Shown: one piece after another, positions 15,506-24,107 of the stretch | How positions within the stretch are numbered: the first letter of the stretch is position 1 | Layout: every line of letters starts with the position of its first letter | From: Lachnospiraceae bacterium | GTDB lineage: Bacteria > Bacillota > Clostridia > Lachnospirales > Lachnospiraceae | Assembly (NCBI GenBank): GCA_910573755.1 | Contig: CAJTBO010000016.1 | Span: 1-54,270, forward strand | Length of the DNA stretch: 54,270 nt | Direction of reading: 5' to 3' | Made by a program: the position numbers and the translations under genes | The notes under the pieces: model-generated | Told to the model about the DNA's origin: nothing | The model's database searches: none | Seen by the model: only the letters and a program-made list of their open reading frames with translations

Positions 15506-16357
15506 CTAACCTCCGATCTGACAATACAGGGAAGAATTCTGCCGTACCACCTGTTTCAGCATCTCCATGTAAGTATTGTCCGGCGGCAGTATGCCGTCCA
15601 TTTCATATTTCCTGCCGAGTCCGTCGTACTTATCCTGTCCCAGTCTGTGATACGGGAGCAGGTGGATCTTCTTTACCCCCGGCAGTTTATCCGCGAACTG
15701 TGCGATCGCCCTGATCTCTTCCGGCTTATCGTTGAAGGTCGGTATCACCGGCACCCGGATATCCAGTTTTGTCTTTCCGGACTCCGCCACTTTTCTGGCA
15801 TTTTCCAACATCAGCTCATTCCCTCTTCCGGTAAACCGCTTATGTTTTTCGGAATCGATATGCTTGATATCCATCAGGTAATGATCCAGATAGGGCAAAA
15901 GCATCTCGATCTTCTCATAAGGCAGGCCCGCCATGCTTTCCATTGCCGTATTCATGCCCCGCGCCTTCGCCGCCCGGAGCAGGTCTCTGGCAAATTCCGC
16001 CTGACAGAGGCTCTCGCCGCCGGAAAGGGTAAGCCCGCCGCCGGAACGCCGGTAATAGGGTTCGTCCTTTATGACGGTCTCCATCACTTCCTCCACCGTG
16101 ACATCCCGGCCGATGGTCTTTGGCTTTCCCTGCACCGTCATCGTCTGGATCTGATACTCCTGAGATTCCGGATTGCAGCACCATTTGCACCGGAGCACAC
16201 AGCCCTTTAAAAATACAATGGTCCGGATGCCTTTTCCGTCATGGATGGAATACCGCTGAATATCAAAGATCCTTCCTTTTGTATGAAGGTACGCCTTATC
16301 GGATGCAGTATCAGCAGATGGGGCCTTTGCGGCAGTGGTATTTCTGACATTTTCCAT
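15506..16357 (-). CDS. Glycyl radical enzyme activase (radical SAM)
   Basis: A radical-SAM protein that installs the glycyl radical on the dehydratase encoded next door. The cluster motif CVLRCKWC gives C53, C57 and C60. The SAM-binding GGGLTLSGGE and a further YHRLGQDKY motif are present. The segment after the cluster motif has no further cysteines, so the two-cluster ferredoxin insert of many glycyl radical activases is missing. In this it resembles pyruvate formate-lyase activase. About 25 N-terminal residues precede the usual start of the fold. Confidence 0.95.
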   Translation of the reverse strand: MENVRNTTAAKAPSADTASDKAYLHTKGRIFDIQRYSIHDGKGIRTIVFLKGCVLRCKWCCNPESQEYQIQTMTVQGKPKTIGRDVTVEEVMETVIKDEPYYRRSGGGLTLSGGESLCQAEFARDLLRAAKARGMNTAMESMAGLPYEKIEMLLPYLDHYLMDIKHIDSEKHKRFTGRGNELMLENARKVAESGKTKLDIRVPVIPTFNDKPEEIRAIAQFADKLPGVKKIHLLPYHRLGQDKYDGLGRKYEMDGILPPDNTYMEMLKQVVRQNSSLYCQIGG

Positions 16358-16368
16358 AAGCTGTCTCC

Positions 16369-18891
16369 TTAAAAGCCCTGTTCCGTCCTGGCGATAATAT
16401 CATCCTGCAGGGATCTTGACAGTGTGGTAAACAGCGCGCTGTACCCTGCCACTCTGACTACAAGATGTTTATAATTTTCCGGATGCTGCTGCGCATCCAG
16501 CAGTGTCTCCCTCGATACCACATTAAACTGCATGTGCATCCCCTTCTGATCAAAGTAGGAACGGATCAGGCTGACAAAATTGTTCAGTCCTTCTTCACCG
16601 CTCAATGCGGAAGGATGGAATTTCTGGTTAAACAGCGTACCGTTGCTGGCAATGCCGTGATCCAGCTTTGCAACGGAGTTTGCCGCCGCCGTCGGCCCGT
16701 GCACATCCTTGCCGGAAGACGGGGAAACGCCGTCCGCCACCGGCCTGTGCGCCAACCTGCCGTCCGGTGTGGCGCCGGTCTGTCCGCCCAGCGGCACATT
16801 CGCCGATACCGGATATACGCCCGCCTGGAACATGCCGCCTCTGGGATTTTTGTACTTCTCCACTGGTTTTGTGTAGGTATATGCCGCATCCCTCGCCAGA
16901 GCGTCCACATCCTCGATATCATTGCCGAACTTCGGCAGATCGTCTATCATATCGTACAGGTTATCACACATCGCCTGATCCGCATCGGAGAGTTTTGTAT
17001 CCATGATAGTCTTTGCTATCACAGCGATATCCTCGTCCGAAACACTTCTTCCTGCCTGCTTCAGTTCCTGCACAATCTGCGCCGTCATCTCCGCCACCGT
17101 GATCTCGTCAAAGCCCTTTCCGTAGTTTAACGCCAGCGCCCGCTTGAAGTCTCCCAATGTCGCCTTATGCTCATCGAATACCAGCGTTTTGATCGCGTAC
17201 AGGGAATCCGCCACATTGGCAATACCAAAGCCCTGAGGCCCTGTAAAGTTGTAGATAGCTCCGCCTTCCTGCAAAGACATCCCTCTTGCCATACAGTCGT
17301 CCACCATACAGGATTCAAAAGGCAGCGGGCATCTTTCCATATGCGCCTGATCGATGGCATTATCCGCATTGACTAACAGTGAGATCTGATAATCCATCTG
17401 TTTCTTATAGGCATCATAGAACTCGTCAAATGTCCTGAAGTTCTCCACATCGCCGGTCTGGATACTCGCAAGTTCACCCTTGTCATAACCGTTTGTGAAT
17501 ACAAATTCCAGCGGACGGCACATATTAAAGAACGCCGCGTCATGCCAGCCTTCCGTTTTTCCGGCTTTCTGCGGTTCCACACAGCCGATGATGTTGTAAG
17601 TTCTGGCATCTTCGAGCGTCAGCCCTCTGCTCATCAGCGCCGGGATGATCACTTCGTCATTATAGTAAGCCGGCAGTCCGATACCGGTCCTTGTCAGCTC
17701 CGCCGCATGGATCAGCAGATCCTGCGGAGAACCGTTCCATACCCTGATGGACAAGGACGGCTGCGGCAGAAAGACATGCATGGAACAGGTAATACACATA
17801 AAGGACAGATCGTTTGTCACATCCTGTCCGTTTTCGTCCTGTCCGCCTACGATCAGATTCTGGAACAGGCTGTATCCTGCAAATCCCTCAGCACTTGCTG
17901 CATCACGGCACTTATTCAGGTCGTTTAATTTCACCCAGATACAGTCCATCAGTTCCTGCGCAAACTCTCTGGTGATTGCCCCTTTGTCCAGATCCTTCTT
18001 AAAATAAGGATACATATACTGGTCAAACCGCCCCGGCGAGATGGAATGCCCGCTGGACTCGAGCTGCAAAAGCTGCTGCACAAACCAGAAACTCTGGCAG
18101 GCTTCGTGGAAGCTCTCCGCCCCCTTTGCCGGCACCCTCGCGCAGTTTGCGGATATCTTTAACAGTTCCGCCCTCCTTGCCGGATCGCCGCATCTTCCCG
18201 CCATCTCTGCAGCCAGTTTCGCATAGCGCTCCGCATAACGGATCACCGCCTTACAGCTTATGATCACAGCCTGCAGGAAACGGGAACGTCTCGCGTAATC
18301 TCCGTCGCCGACCTTGCACTCTGCGAGATGTTCTTCGGCGATCTTTATAATCCCCTCGAAACCGATCGCCAGCACCTGCTCATATTTTACGGTGATATGG
18401 CCTACGCCGTTATAGAAATAATTTCCCGGCGTAAATACGTTGTGCGCCATCGCCGTCAGCGTTTCCGGCGCCATATAAGCCGTCGCAAGCTCGCTGGTCG
18501 TCTTTCCCTTCCAATACCGGTTCGCCTCATGCAGCTTTTTCTTTGTCTCGTCCGAAATATAGAACGGATCTGCCGCCCTTGTCTCCACCGTCTCAAATTC
18601 AGCCTCCAGCCATTCCCAGGAAAACTCCGGATAAGTCTGGCAGCCTCTTGGTGCGATCGTTGTAGAACCCACGATCAACTCCTCATCCCGAATGATGATC
18701 GGGATATTGTCCAGAATATGCTCAAACGCTTTTGCGCGCCTGATGACCATCGGTTCGTTTTCCGTCTGCTGATAGGACTCTGTGATCAACACGGCTCTCG
18801 AAGCTTCAATTTCCGGCATTTTAGCGTAGAGATGCTCCACCAGTCTGGTGATCCGCTCGCTCTTCGGAATTGCCTTCGAATAATACTTCAT
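16369..18891 (-). CDS. B12-independent glycyl radical propanediol dehydratase
   Basis: An 840-residue glycyl radical enzyme that dehydrates 1,2-propanediol to propionaldehyde. The thiyl Cys and general base are C437 and E439 in IIGCVEPQ. H165, H282 and D451 stand where glycerol/propanediol dehydratases have their substrate ligands. The glycyl site is G816 in VRVAGYSA. No encapsulation helix is visible at either end, unlike the other cargo enzymes, so it may be recruited by partners. The start has GGAGG upstream and a consensus promoter at 18962-18990. Pyruvate formate-lyase and choline lyase are less likely because the ligand set matches the diol dehydratase pattern. Confidence 0.94.
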   Translation of the reverse strand: MKYYSKAIPKSERITRLVEHLYAKMPEIEASRAVLITESYQQTENEPMVIRRAKAFEHILDNIPIIIRDEELIVGSTTIAPRGCQTYPEFSWEWLEAEFETVETRAADPFYISDETKKKLHEANRYWKGKTTSELATAYMAPETLTAMAHNVFTPGNYFYNGVGHITVKYEQVLAIGFEGIIKIAEEHLAECKVGDGDYARRSRFLQAVIISCKAVIRYAERYAKLAAEMAGRCGDPARRAELLKISANCARVPAKGAESFHEACQSFWFVQQLLQLESSGHSISPGRFDQYMYPYFKKDLDKGAITREFAQELMDCIWVKLNDLNKCRDAASAEGFAGYSLFQNLIVGGQDENGQDVTNDLSFMCITCSMHVFLPQPSLSIRVWNGSPQDLLIHAAELTRTGIGLPAYYNDEVIIPALMSRGLTLEDARTYNIIGCVEPQKAGKTEGWHDAAFFNMCRPLEFVFTNGYDKGELASIQTGDVENFRTFDEFYDAYKKQMDYQISLLVNADNAIDQAHMERCPLPFESCMVDDCMARGMSLQEGGAIYNFTGPQGFGIANVADSLYAIKTLVFDEHKATLGDFKRALALNYGKGFDEITVAEMTAQIVQELKQAGRSVSDEDIAVIAKTIMDTKLSDADQAMCDNLYDMIDDLPKFGNDIEDVDALARDAAYTYTKPVEKYKNPRGGMFQAGVYPVSANVPLGGQTGATPDGRLAHRPVADGVSPSSGKDVHGPTAAANSVAKLDHGIASNGTLFNQKFHPSALSGEEGLNNFVSLIRSYFDQKGMHMQFNVVSRETLLDAQQHPENYKHLVVRVAGYSALFTTLSRSLQDDIIARTEQGF

Positions 18892-18961
18892 TTTCTGCTC
18901 CCTCCTTCTCTCAGATTTTTATCAAGATTAATATCAAGTATAAAACCTCATGCTTGTTCCC

Positions 18962-18990
18962 ATTATACGCTCCCCGTTATATGAAGTCAA
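18962..18990 (-). promoter_or_regulatory. Consensus sigma-A promoter of the dehydratase unit
   Basis: On the minus strand TTGACT (plus 18985-18990), a 17-base spacer and a perfect TATAAT (plus 18962-18967). Upstream lie two A-rich imperfect direct repeats built on AAACCA. Downstream is the pair of CTTGATA repeats before the ribosome binding site. The FucA-type palindrome is not present here. Confidence 0.8.
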
Positions 18991-19061
18991 TAAAATAGTC
19001 ATATTTTTTTGAATGTTTTTTTGGTTTTCTAAATATTTTTTGTGGTTTTTTGTTTTTTTCA

Positions 19062-19090
19062 TTGACAAACCACAGGTTCGGGCGCATACT
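19062..19090 (+). promoter_or_regulatory. Promoter of the PHP phosphoesterase gene
   Basis: TTGACA (19062-19067) and CATACT (19085-19090) with exactly 17 bases between, pointing away from the BMC dehydratase promoter. The two genes are divergent and share about 280 bases of control region. Confidence 0.65.
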
Positions 19091-19175
19091 GTTATCAGGG
19101 AGCATGTTTTCCGGACTGCAGGACACCTTGTCCGGGCAGTCCACGGCATCATCCCCCGGCAGTGAGGTGATCATC

Positions 19176-19916
19176 ATGATCCAACTTGATGTACATACCC
19201 ATTCTATTTCCAGCGGACACGGCACCGCCTGCACCATAGCGGATATGGCAAAGGCTGCAAAAAAGCAGGGGCTTTCCCTGCTCGGCATCTCGGACCACGG
19301 TCCCGCCACACTTTGCGCGGGAACCCCTTCTTATTTTAAGAATCTGCAGATGGCGCCGAAAATGCGCTGCGGAATACGGATGCTTTATGGCGTGGAACTG
19401 AATATTCTGGATTATTCCGGCAGAGTCGATTTAGAGCAGGGCATTTTAAGCGGCATGGACTATGCCGTGATCAGCATGCACACAAAAAATATAAAACCCG
19501 GCAATATGCTGGAAAATACCAATGCCTACATCGGCGCTATGGATCAGCCGAAGGTTCGCATTGTCGGCCACTGTGACGATGTGAAGTTTCCTGTGGATTA
19601 TAAGGCGCTGGCGGAAGCCGCAGCCGCCCATCATGTGATGCTGGAGATCAACAACTCCTCCATTATGCCCGGCGGCTACCGGGGCAATACGATCGAGAAT
19701 AATATTCAAATGCTGTATCAGTGTATGCGCTACGAAGTGCCCGTGCTGCTCTCGAGCGACAGCCACGGTCCGAAAAATGTGGGAAATGTCAAAGGTTCCG
19801 AGATTCTGCTGAACGCCTGCCGGGAAGTGTTCGGTTTTCCGGACCGGCTTGTGATGAGTTATGATATAGATCGGTTTTTGGACTATATCAGAATAGATAG
19901 ATTTGACAGATCATAA
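19176..19916 (+). CDS. PHP-domain phosphoesterase (YcdX-like)
   Basis: A metal-dependent PHP-fold hydrolase of about 246 residues. N-terminal motif MIQLDVHTHSISSGHG and further ligands ISDHGPA, VELN, ISMHTKN, GHCDD and SSDSHGP fit the trinuclear site of the YcdX family. I chose the ATG at 19176 with GAGGTGA six bases upstream; an earlier frame from 19050 begins before the promoter's -10 box. The gene is divergent from the dehydratase. A link to sugar-phosphate metabolism is possible but unproven. Confidence 0.9.
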   Translation: MIQLDVHTHSISSGHGTACTIADMAKAAKKQGLSLLGISDHGPATLCAGTPSYFKNLQMAPKMRCGIRMLYGVELNILDYSGRVDLEQGILSGMDYAVISMHTKNIKPGNMLENTNAYIGAMDQPKVRIVGHCDDVKFPVDYKALAEAAAAHHVMLEINNSSIMPGGYRGNTIENNIQMLYQCMRYEVPVLLSSDSHGPKNVGNVKGSEILLNACREVFGFPDRLVMSYDIDRFLDYIRIDRFDRS

Positions 19917-19954
19917 AAGAGCAGGTACTTCACGGTAAACGCAAGCTTTTTATT

Positions 19955-19990
19955 TAGGTAGACATATCACTTACATGATATGTCTACCTA
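19955..19990. terminator. Hairpin near the left end of the insertion sequence
   Basis: A perfect 15-bp stem (taggtagacatatca / tgatatgtctaccta) with a 6-nt loop lies between the transposase stop and the left terminal repeat. It would end transposase transcripts or block outside transcription. Confidence 0.7.
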
Positions 19991-20024
19991 ATCATTTTTA
20001 TAAATGTGGCGCCGCTATGAGCTT

Positions 20025-21191
20025 TTATTTCATACCCGTGTTCAGCCCGCTTAGAACTTTATATAGATATTTCTGGTCATAGCCACATTTTTTCCGTTTG
20101 CTTGCTATTCCCATTCGACAGCTTTTTTCCTGCTTCAGCAGATTTGTTCCTATGTGCCGCAGCACATTTACATTTTCTGCTGCATTCCCCGCTCGTATCC
20201 GGCTCTCGTCTTCTCGGAATCCAATGTCCAGCACCCAGTGCAGGCTGTTCTCGATTCCCCAGTGGGCTCTTTTGCCCTTCCCATATTCTTCCGCTTTCAT
20301 CTCTTCTTGGCTGTAGATCGAATATGATAACGCTGTCGTTGTCTTACCGTTTTCCGTTACAGTTGCCACACAGGCTCCCATTCCACTCAGACCTTTCCAG
20401 CCGGGGTGGTTCTCCCTGAGCCATTCTACTTCATTTTCCACATAATATTCCCGGATTTCTATTCTCCCATGGTCAAAGTCCTTTTCTTTCCAGTACCGGC
20501 CTTCTTTTTCCAGTTCCTTCTTGGGACGATCGAAAACCTCATCTTTAAAATACAGGGATATATCTTCCAGTAATGTTTCCTGGTTCCCTTTTACCTGCAG
20601 GATATAGTCCGCTTCTTTGTCTATGATTTTTTCGGCAATCTCTTTCTGGGTTCCCATGGCATCGATGGTTACCACACACCCTTTCAGACACAGGATCTCC
20701 AACAGCTCCGGAATCGCTTTGATCTCATTTGTCTTTTCGTCCACCCGTAACTGCCCTAAAACAAGGGATGTATCGCAGGCCCATGCGCTCACCACATGGG
20801 AGGGACGATTTCCTTTGCTTTCATCCTTACTGCGGCGGATGGTTTTCCCGTCAATGGCAATAATTCCTTCGATTTTCCCCGCAACTGCACTGGTCCACCG
20901 AAAAAAGGCATCATGAAACTGATCCGGATCGATCATCTGGAATACCCGGTTGATCGTATCATGGGAGGGAATCCCGCCGGGAAGTTCCAGAAATGTTTCC
21001 AGCCATTCTTTTTTTGAGTATGCCCAGTCCTCAATCTCATTCCAGGTATCCATTCCGCAGAGGATTGCGGTGACGGCAATGATGATAATATCAAGAAATT
21101 TGTGTCTCTGGTTGTACGGGGCTCTTGGATCCGGAACCTCCTTCATACATCCGACCAGTGAAAGTTCATTTCCCATTTCTGTCATAATCAT
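20025..21191 (-). CDS. ISAs1-family transposase
   Basis: A 388-residue transposase. It has the N-terminal DDE_Tnp_1-associated region (VPDPRAPYNQRHKFLDIIII). The DDE domain carries AIDGKTIRRS (first Asp), VVTIDAMGTQ (second Asp) and HWGIENSLHWVLDIGFREDE (Glu region). All are typical of ISAs1/H-repeat transposases. No frameshift is seen, so the protein is probably active. AAAGGAAATC precedes the start. Confidence 0.95.
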   Translation of the reverse strand: MIMTEMGNELSLVGCMKEVPDPRAPYNQRHKFLDIIIIAVTAILCGMDTWNEIEDWAYSKKEWLETFLELPGGIPSHDTINRVFQMIDPDQFHDAFFRWTSAVAGKIEGIIAIDGKTIRRSKDESKGNRPSHVVSAWACDTSLVLGQLRVDEKTNEIKAIPELLEILCLKGCVVTIDAMGTQKEIAEKIIDKEADYILQVKGNQETLLEDISLYFKDEVFDRPKKELEKEGRYWKEKDFDHGRIEIREYYVENEVEWLRENHPGWKGLSGMGACVATVTENGKTTTALSYSIYSQEEMKAEEYGKGKRAHWGIENSLHWVLDIGFREDESRIRAGNAAENVNVLRHIGTNLLKQEKSCRMGIASKRKKCGYDQKYLYKVLSGLNTGMK

Positions 21192-21402
21192 GATTTCCTT
21201 TCAAGAAGTTATGGAAATCATTGTACACGATTGTGTGGAGATTGTCAGTCATTAAATACAATATAGCAGATTTTCTCCCTGATGCAAAGATATCAAATCA
21301 TGCGTTTACCGTGGCAGGTACTTATTTACCACTTAAGTACCCGCTCTTTTCTAATTACCATAACACCTTGCCAGGCATACGACTAAAATCCTCCTGCACA
21401 AT

Positions 21403-22149
21403 CTATCGCACAATATAATCTATGATATTTTTGAACAGTCGATCATAGCCTTCCCAATCGCAAAACTCCTTCGGCGCCCAATGCGGAGAGCAGTCACTGG
21501 AAAATACGCCCGTTCTTCCTTTCCCATAGTTTCCGAATGCAATAAACGGATCTCCGCAAATAGCTGCCACAAGTTCCGCCCCCTCTTTCAAAGTACTCTT
21601 ATTGTACCCCAGCACAGGCGGCCACTCTCCCTGTATTCCCTTTAAAACAGGATGATCGTTATTCACGGATTCCGCCGAAACACCTTCACAGTGCTCCATT
21701 CTGTCATCACAGGTAAGCAGCTGCACGGGCAAAACATCCTGCACAGGCGTTGCCCACCACTTCCCCTGACCTCCTATGCCGTTGAAAGTCATATAACCTC
21801 CGATCATCAGCAGGCCGCCTCCCTGAAGCACATAATCTTTCAGAAGCTGGCAGCGATTCGGAAATCTTTTGCCCGCCGAAAATGTCTCTGTCGGTATCAG
21901 AAGTGTATCCGCACCGATATCGGACAGCACAACACACGCATATTCTTTCAGTTCTTCCATCGTATAGGGAAAATGATCCGCCGCTATATGGTTCGGCATA
22001 TAGACAAACTCATATCCCGCCTTCTCAATTGCTTTATCAATCCATCCCAGACCGGTTTCATATTTTGATGCCGAAAAAGCATTAAAGCCTTTCACCTCTG
22101 TCACCGTTGCCGTCCAGGACTCCCCTGCAAATAGTACTTTTTTCGCCAT
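21403..22149 (-). CDS. GATase1-like protein (PF07090-type), nucleophile absent
   Basis: A 248-residue protein resembling the 'putative glutamine amidotransferase' family found in sugar-utilisation operons (KVLFAGESWTATVTEVKGFN, VVLSDIGADTLL, LLMIGGYMTFNGIGG). At the position where class I amidotransferases have the nucleophile elbow GxCxG, this one reads IGGYMTF with no Cys, so amidotransferase chemistry is unlikely. It is the last gene of the sugar ABC operon. A sugar-binding or structural role is possible; function unknown. Confidence 0.75.
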   Translation of the reverse strand: MAKKVLFAGESWTATVTEVKGFNAFSASKYETGLGWIDKAIEKAGYEFVYMPNHIAADHFPYTMEELKEYACVVLSDIGADTLLIPTETFSAGKRFPNRCQLLKDYVLQGGGLLMIGGYMTFNGIGGQGKWWATPVQDVLPVQLLTCDDRMEHCEGVSAESVNNDHPVLKGIQGEWPPVLGYNKSTLKEGAELVAAICGDPFIAFGNYGKGRTGVFSSDCSPHWAPKEFCDWEGYDRLFKNIIDYIVR

Positions 22150-22166
22150 AGCACTTTAACCCCTCA

Positions 22167-22742
22167 TCATACATTTGGATTATCCATCAACTCTAATGGA
22201 TAATCTCCCAGATGTTTCACTTTAAAGCCGTTTGCCTTATATTCCTCATAATCAAAAGCATTGAGTTCGTCAACCGCCAGTTTATGGAACTCATAAAAAT
22301 TCGGCCACCATTCATAGGTATCACCCAGATCGTGTGTCAGATAAGCGTCCGCAATATCCTTGCCCATCTGAGGCGCCACATAAAATGCTCCCATAGCAAG
22401 TACGTTCACACCGTTACCGGTAATAGCCCGCAGCGCTGCGGGAACACTCTCCACCACACCTGCATGCACGCCGGGACATTTACTCGCCGCAATATGAATC
22501 CCCATACCTGTGCCGCAGAAAATCAATGCTCTTTCAAACTCTCCTTCACTGATCATGCTGCCGACCCGCAGGCCGATACGATGAAACATCAAATCCGTAT
22601 CATTTTCATCGCTGTCTGCCCTGACTCCTATATCTGTCACAGTCCAGCCCTTTTTCTTTAAATGTTCCACTACTGCTTCCTTTAAAGGATAGCCCGCAAA
22701 ATCAGCACCCACTAAAATTTGTTTGTCTTTTATAGTTTTCAT
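22167..22742 (-). CDS. RpiB/LacAB-family sugar-phosphate isomerase
   Basis: A 191-residue RpiB-fold isomerase. ILVGADFAGYPLKEAVVEHL is the N-terminal phosphate-site region, FCGTGMGIHIAASKCPG carries the catalytic Cys, and ITGNGVNVLAMGAF completes the active site. It is about 40 residues longer than ribose-5-phosphate isomerase B, with a C-terminal tail resembling the longer erythrulose-phosphate-isomerase-like members. It probably interconverts an aldose and ketose phosphate derived from the sugar imported by the operon. Confidence 0.85.
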   Translation of the reverse strand: MKTIKDKQILVGADFAGYPLKEAVVEHLKKKGWTVTDIGVRADSDENDTDLMFHRIGLRVGSMISEGEFERALIFCGTGMGIHIAASKCPGVHAGVVESVPAALRAITGNGVNVLAMGAFYVAPQMGKDIADAYLTHDLGDTYEWWPNFYEFHKLAVDELNAFDYEEYKANGFKVKHLGDYPLELMDNPNV

Positions 22743-22753
22743 TCTTTTCTCCC

Positions 22754-23083
22754 TTACGCCATATAAAATATAGTTTCCATATCCTCATAAAACGCTTCTG
22801 CACTGTCCGCATTATATTTCTCAAAGCATGGCCTTGTATATCCCCACCATTTCTGCGTCGTCTCGTCTGCGGCCATCTTTTTCATATCAGCATCATAATT
22901 CTCACCGGTGTACTCAAAATAAGAAAATACCAGATCATCCCTGATAAAAATAGAGTAATTCTGCAAATTACATTCCGTGATCATCTTCTTGACATCCGGC
23001 CAGACATCCGCATGAAGCTTTACATATTCGTCTATCTTCTCTTTTTTCAGCCGGCCAATCTGCCCAAATCTTCTATTTACCAT
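22754..23083 (-). CDS. rhaM: L-rhamnose mutarotase-like protein (1)
   Basis: A RhaM-family protein of about 109 residues that would interconvert sugar anomers (RRFGQIGRLKKEKIDEYVKL, HADVWPDVKKMI, YSIFIRDDLVFSYFEY, WWGYTRPCFEK). GGAGG lies six bases before the ATG at 23083, so I prefer it over the ATG at 23089. A second copy is at 47073-47384. The family acts on rhamnose and related deoxy- or C5/C6 sugars. Confidence 0.88.
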   Translation of the reverse strand: MVNRRFGQIGRLKKEKIDEYVKLHADVWPDVKKMITECNLQNYSIFIRDDLVFSYFEYTGENYDADMKKMAADETTQKWWGYTRPCFEKYNADSAEAFYEDMETIFYMA

Positions 23084-23096
23084 TACCATCCTCCGT

Positions 23097-24107
23097 TTAT
23101 AATGCCGCTTTCTTTTTAAATAGTTTAATATGGTTATCTGTAAAATAGTTCATTACCATAACCAGCAGGAGAACTGCCCCCCAAACTAACGAAATATAGT
23201 AACTGCTGATCTGTGGGAAGCGATTGATACCGGTTTCCAATGCGCGTACCAGGAAAATAGCCAGCAGAACGCCGCTGATCTTTCCCTTTCCGCCATTCGG
23301 GCTTACACCGCCGAGCACTACGATCATAATACACTGAAGTGTATAATTTGAACCATAATCCGCTCTGGCAGAGTTATAGTTTGCCAGCATGATCATACCG
23401 CCCAAAGCAGAACATATTCCTGAAATCAGATACGTCTTAATCAATATCCAATCCACCTTCAGACCGCTGTATTTCGCTACATTCTGACTGCTTCCCATAA
23501 GAATGATCTTTTTACCGTATGTAGTCTTTTTCATTAAAAACCACACTCCGGCTGCTCCCACTGCAAAAATCAAAAACTGTACAGGAATCCCTGCTACCCG
23601 GTTGTTCACAATGAATGCGTAGGTCTTGGGAAAATCACTGATAGCACTGCCGTTTGTCAAAACGATTCCGATTCCGGTAAGCAGCTCGCTCATGCCAAGC
23701 GTTGCCAGAATCGGCGGTATTTTACATTTAGCGACCAGAATACCATTTAGCGTGCCCGCAACAGCGCCCATCATAATTGCCAGCAGGAATATAACAGGAA
23801 TAAAGCCCACTGCAAGTTCCCCGCTTTCATTTCCGAGGTTTCTCATAAGAAGCGCCATTGTAATAGATGTCACATTCGCGACACCCACCGTCGACAAGTC
23901 GATTCCGCCTGTGATCATACATACCATTACGCCCAGGGACATCAGGCCGAATTCGGGAAACTGGGCAAACATGGTCTGAAAGTTTACTACAGAATAAAAC
24001 TTGGAACCCTTTGTAATTCCTATGAAAACAAACCATATCAGCATAATCACAACAAGCCGCCAGATATGAACATCTTGTTTCATAGATCTTTTTATCTTTT
24101 CTGCCAT
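23097..24107 (-). CDS. Sugar ABC transporter permease (1)
   Basis: A 336-residue integral membrane protein of the RbsC/YjfF family with about eight to ten hydrophobic segments. The family signature appears as GLMSLGVMVCMITGGIDLSTVGVA (positions about 54-77), followed by ATLGMSELLTGIGIVL. Its start codon overlaps the stop of the preceding permease (TAATG). With the second permease it would form the heterodimeric channel of a CUT2-type sugar importer. Confidence 0.92.
   Translation of the reverse strand: MAEKIKRSMKQDVHIWRLVVIMLIWFVFIGITKGSKFYSVVNFQTMFAQFPEFGLMSLGVMVCMITGGIDLSTVGVANVTSITMALLMRNLGNESGELAVGFIPVIFLLAIMMGAVAGTLNGILVAKCKIPPILATLGMSELLTGIGIVLTNGSAISDFPKTYAFIVNNRVAGIPVQFLIFAVGAAGVWFLMKKTTYGKKIILMGSSQNVAKYSGLKVDWILIKTYLISGICSALGGMIMLANYNSARADYGSNYTLQCIMIVVLGGVSPNGGKGKISGVLLAIFLVRALETGINRFPQISSYYISLVWGAVLLLVMVMNYFTDNHIKLFKKKAAL

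Larger units (their letters stand above)
19931..21313 (-). mobile_element. Complete ISAs1-family insertion sequence (1383 bp)
   Basis: The 15-bp terminal repeats cacggtaaacgcaag (19931-19945) and catgcgtttaccgtg (21299-21313) differ at one position. The element is flanked by a perfect 10-bp target duplication, gcaggtactt, at 19921-19930 and 21314-21323. It carries one intact transposase gene. Size, repeats and duplication length all fit the ISAs1 family. The clean duplication and intact frame imply recent insertion. Confidence 0.93.
19915..21350. terminator. Terminator hairpin split by an insertion sequence
   Basis: Arm aaaagagcaggtactt (19915-19930) begins in the stop codon of the PHP gene. 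Its partner aagtacccgctctttt (21335-21350) lies beyond the insertion sequence. Removing the element and one copy of the 10-bp duplication restores a 16-bp stem with one wobble pair, an 11-nt loop and a T tail. It would have served the PHP gene, and the convergent gene ending at 21403. Confidence 0.8.

Noticed and set aside
16369-18891. Annotation as pyruvate formate-lyase
   Set aside because: Pyruvate formate-lyase uses a Cys-Cys pair; this protein has GCVEP with Glu two residues after the thiyl Cys and the diol dehydratase histidines, and sits in a BMC locus.
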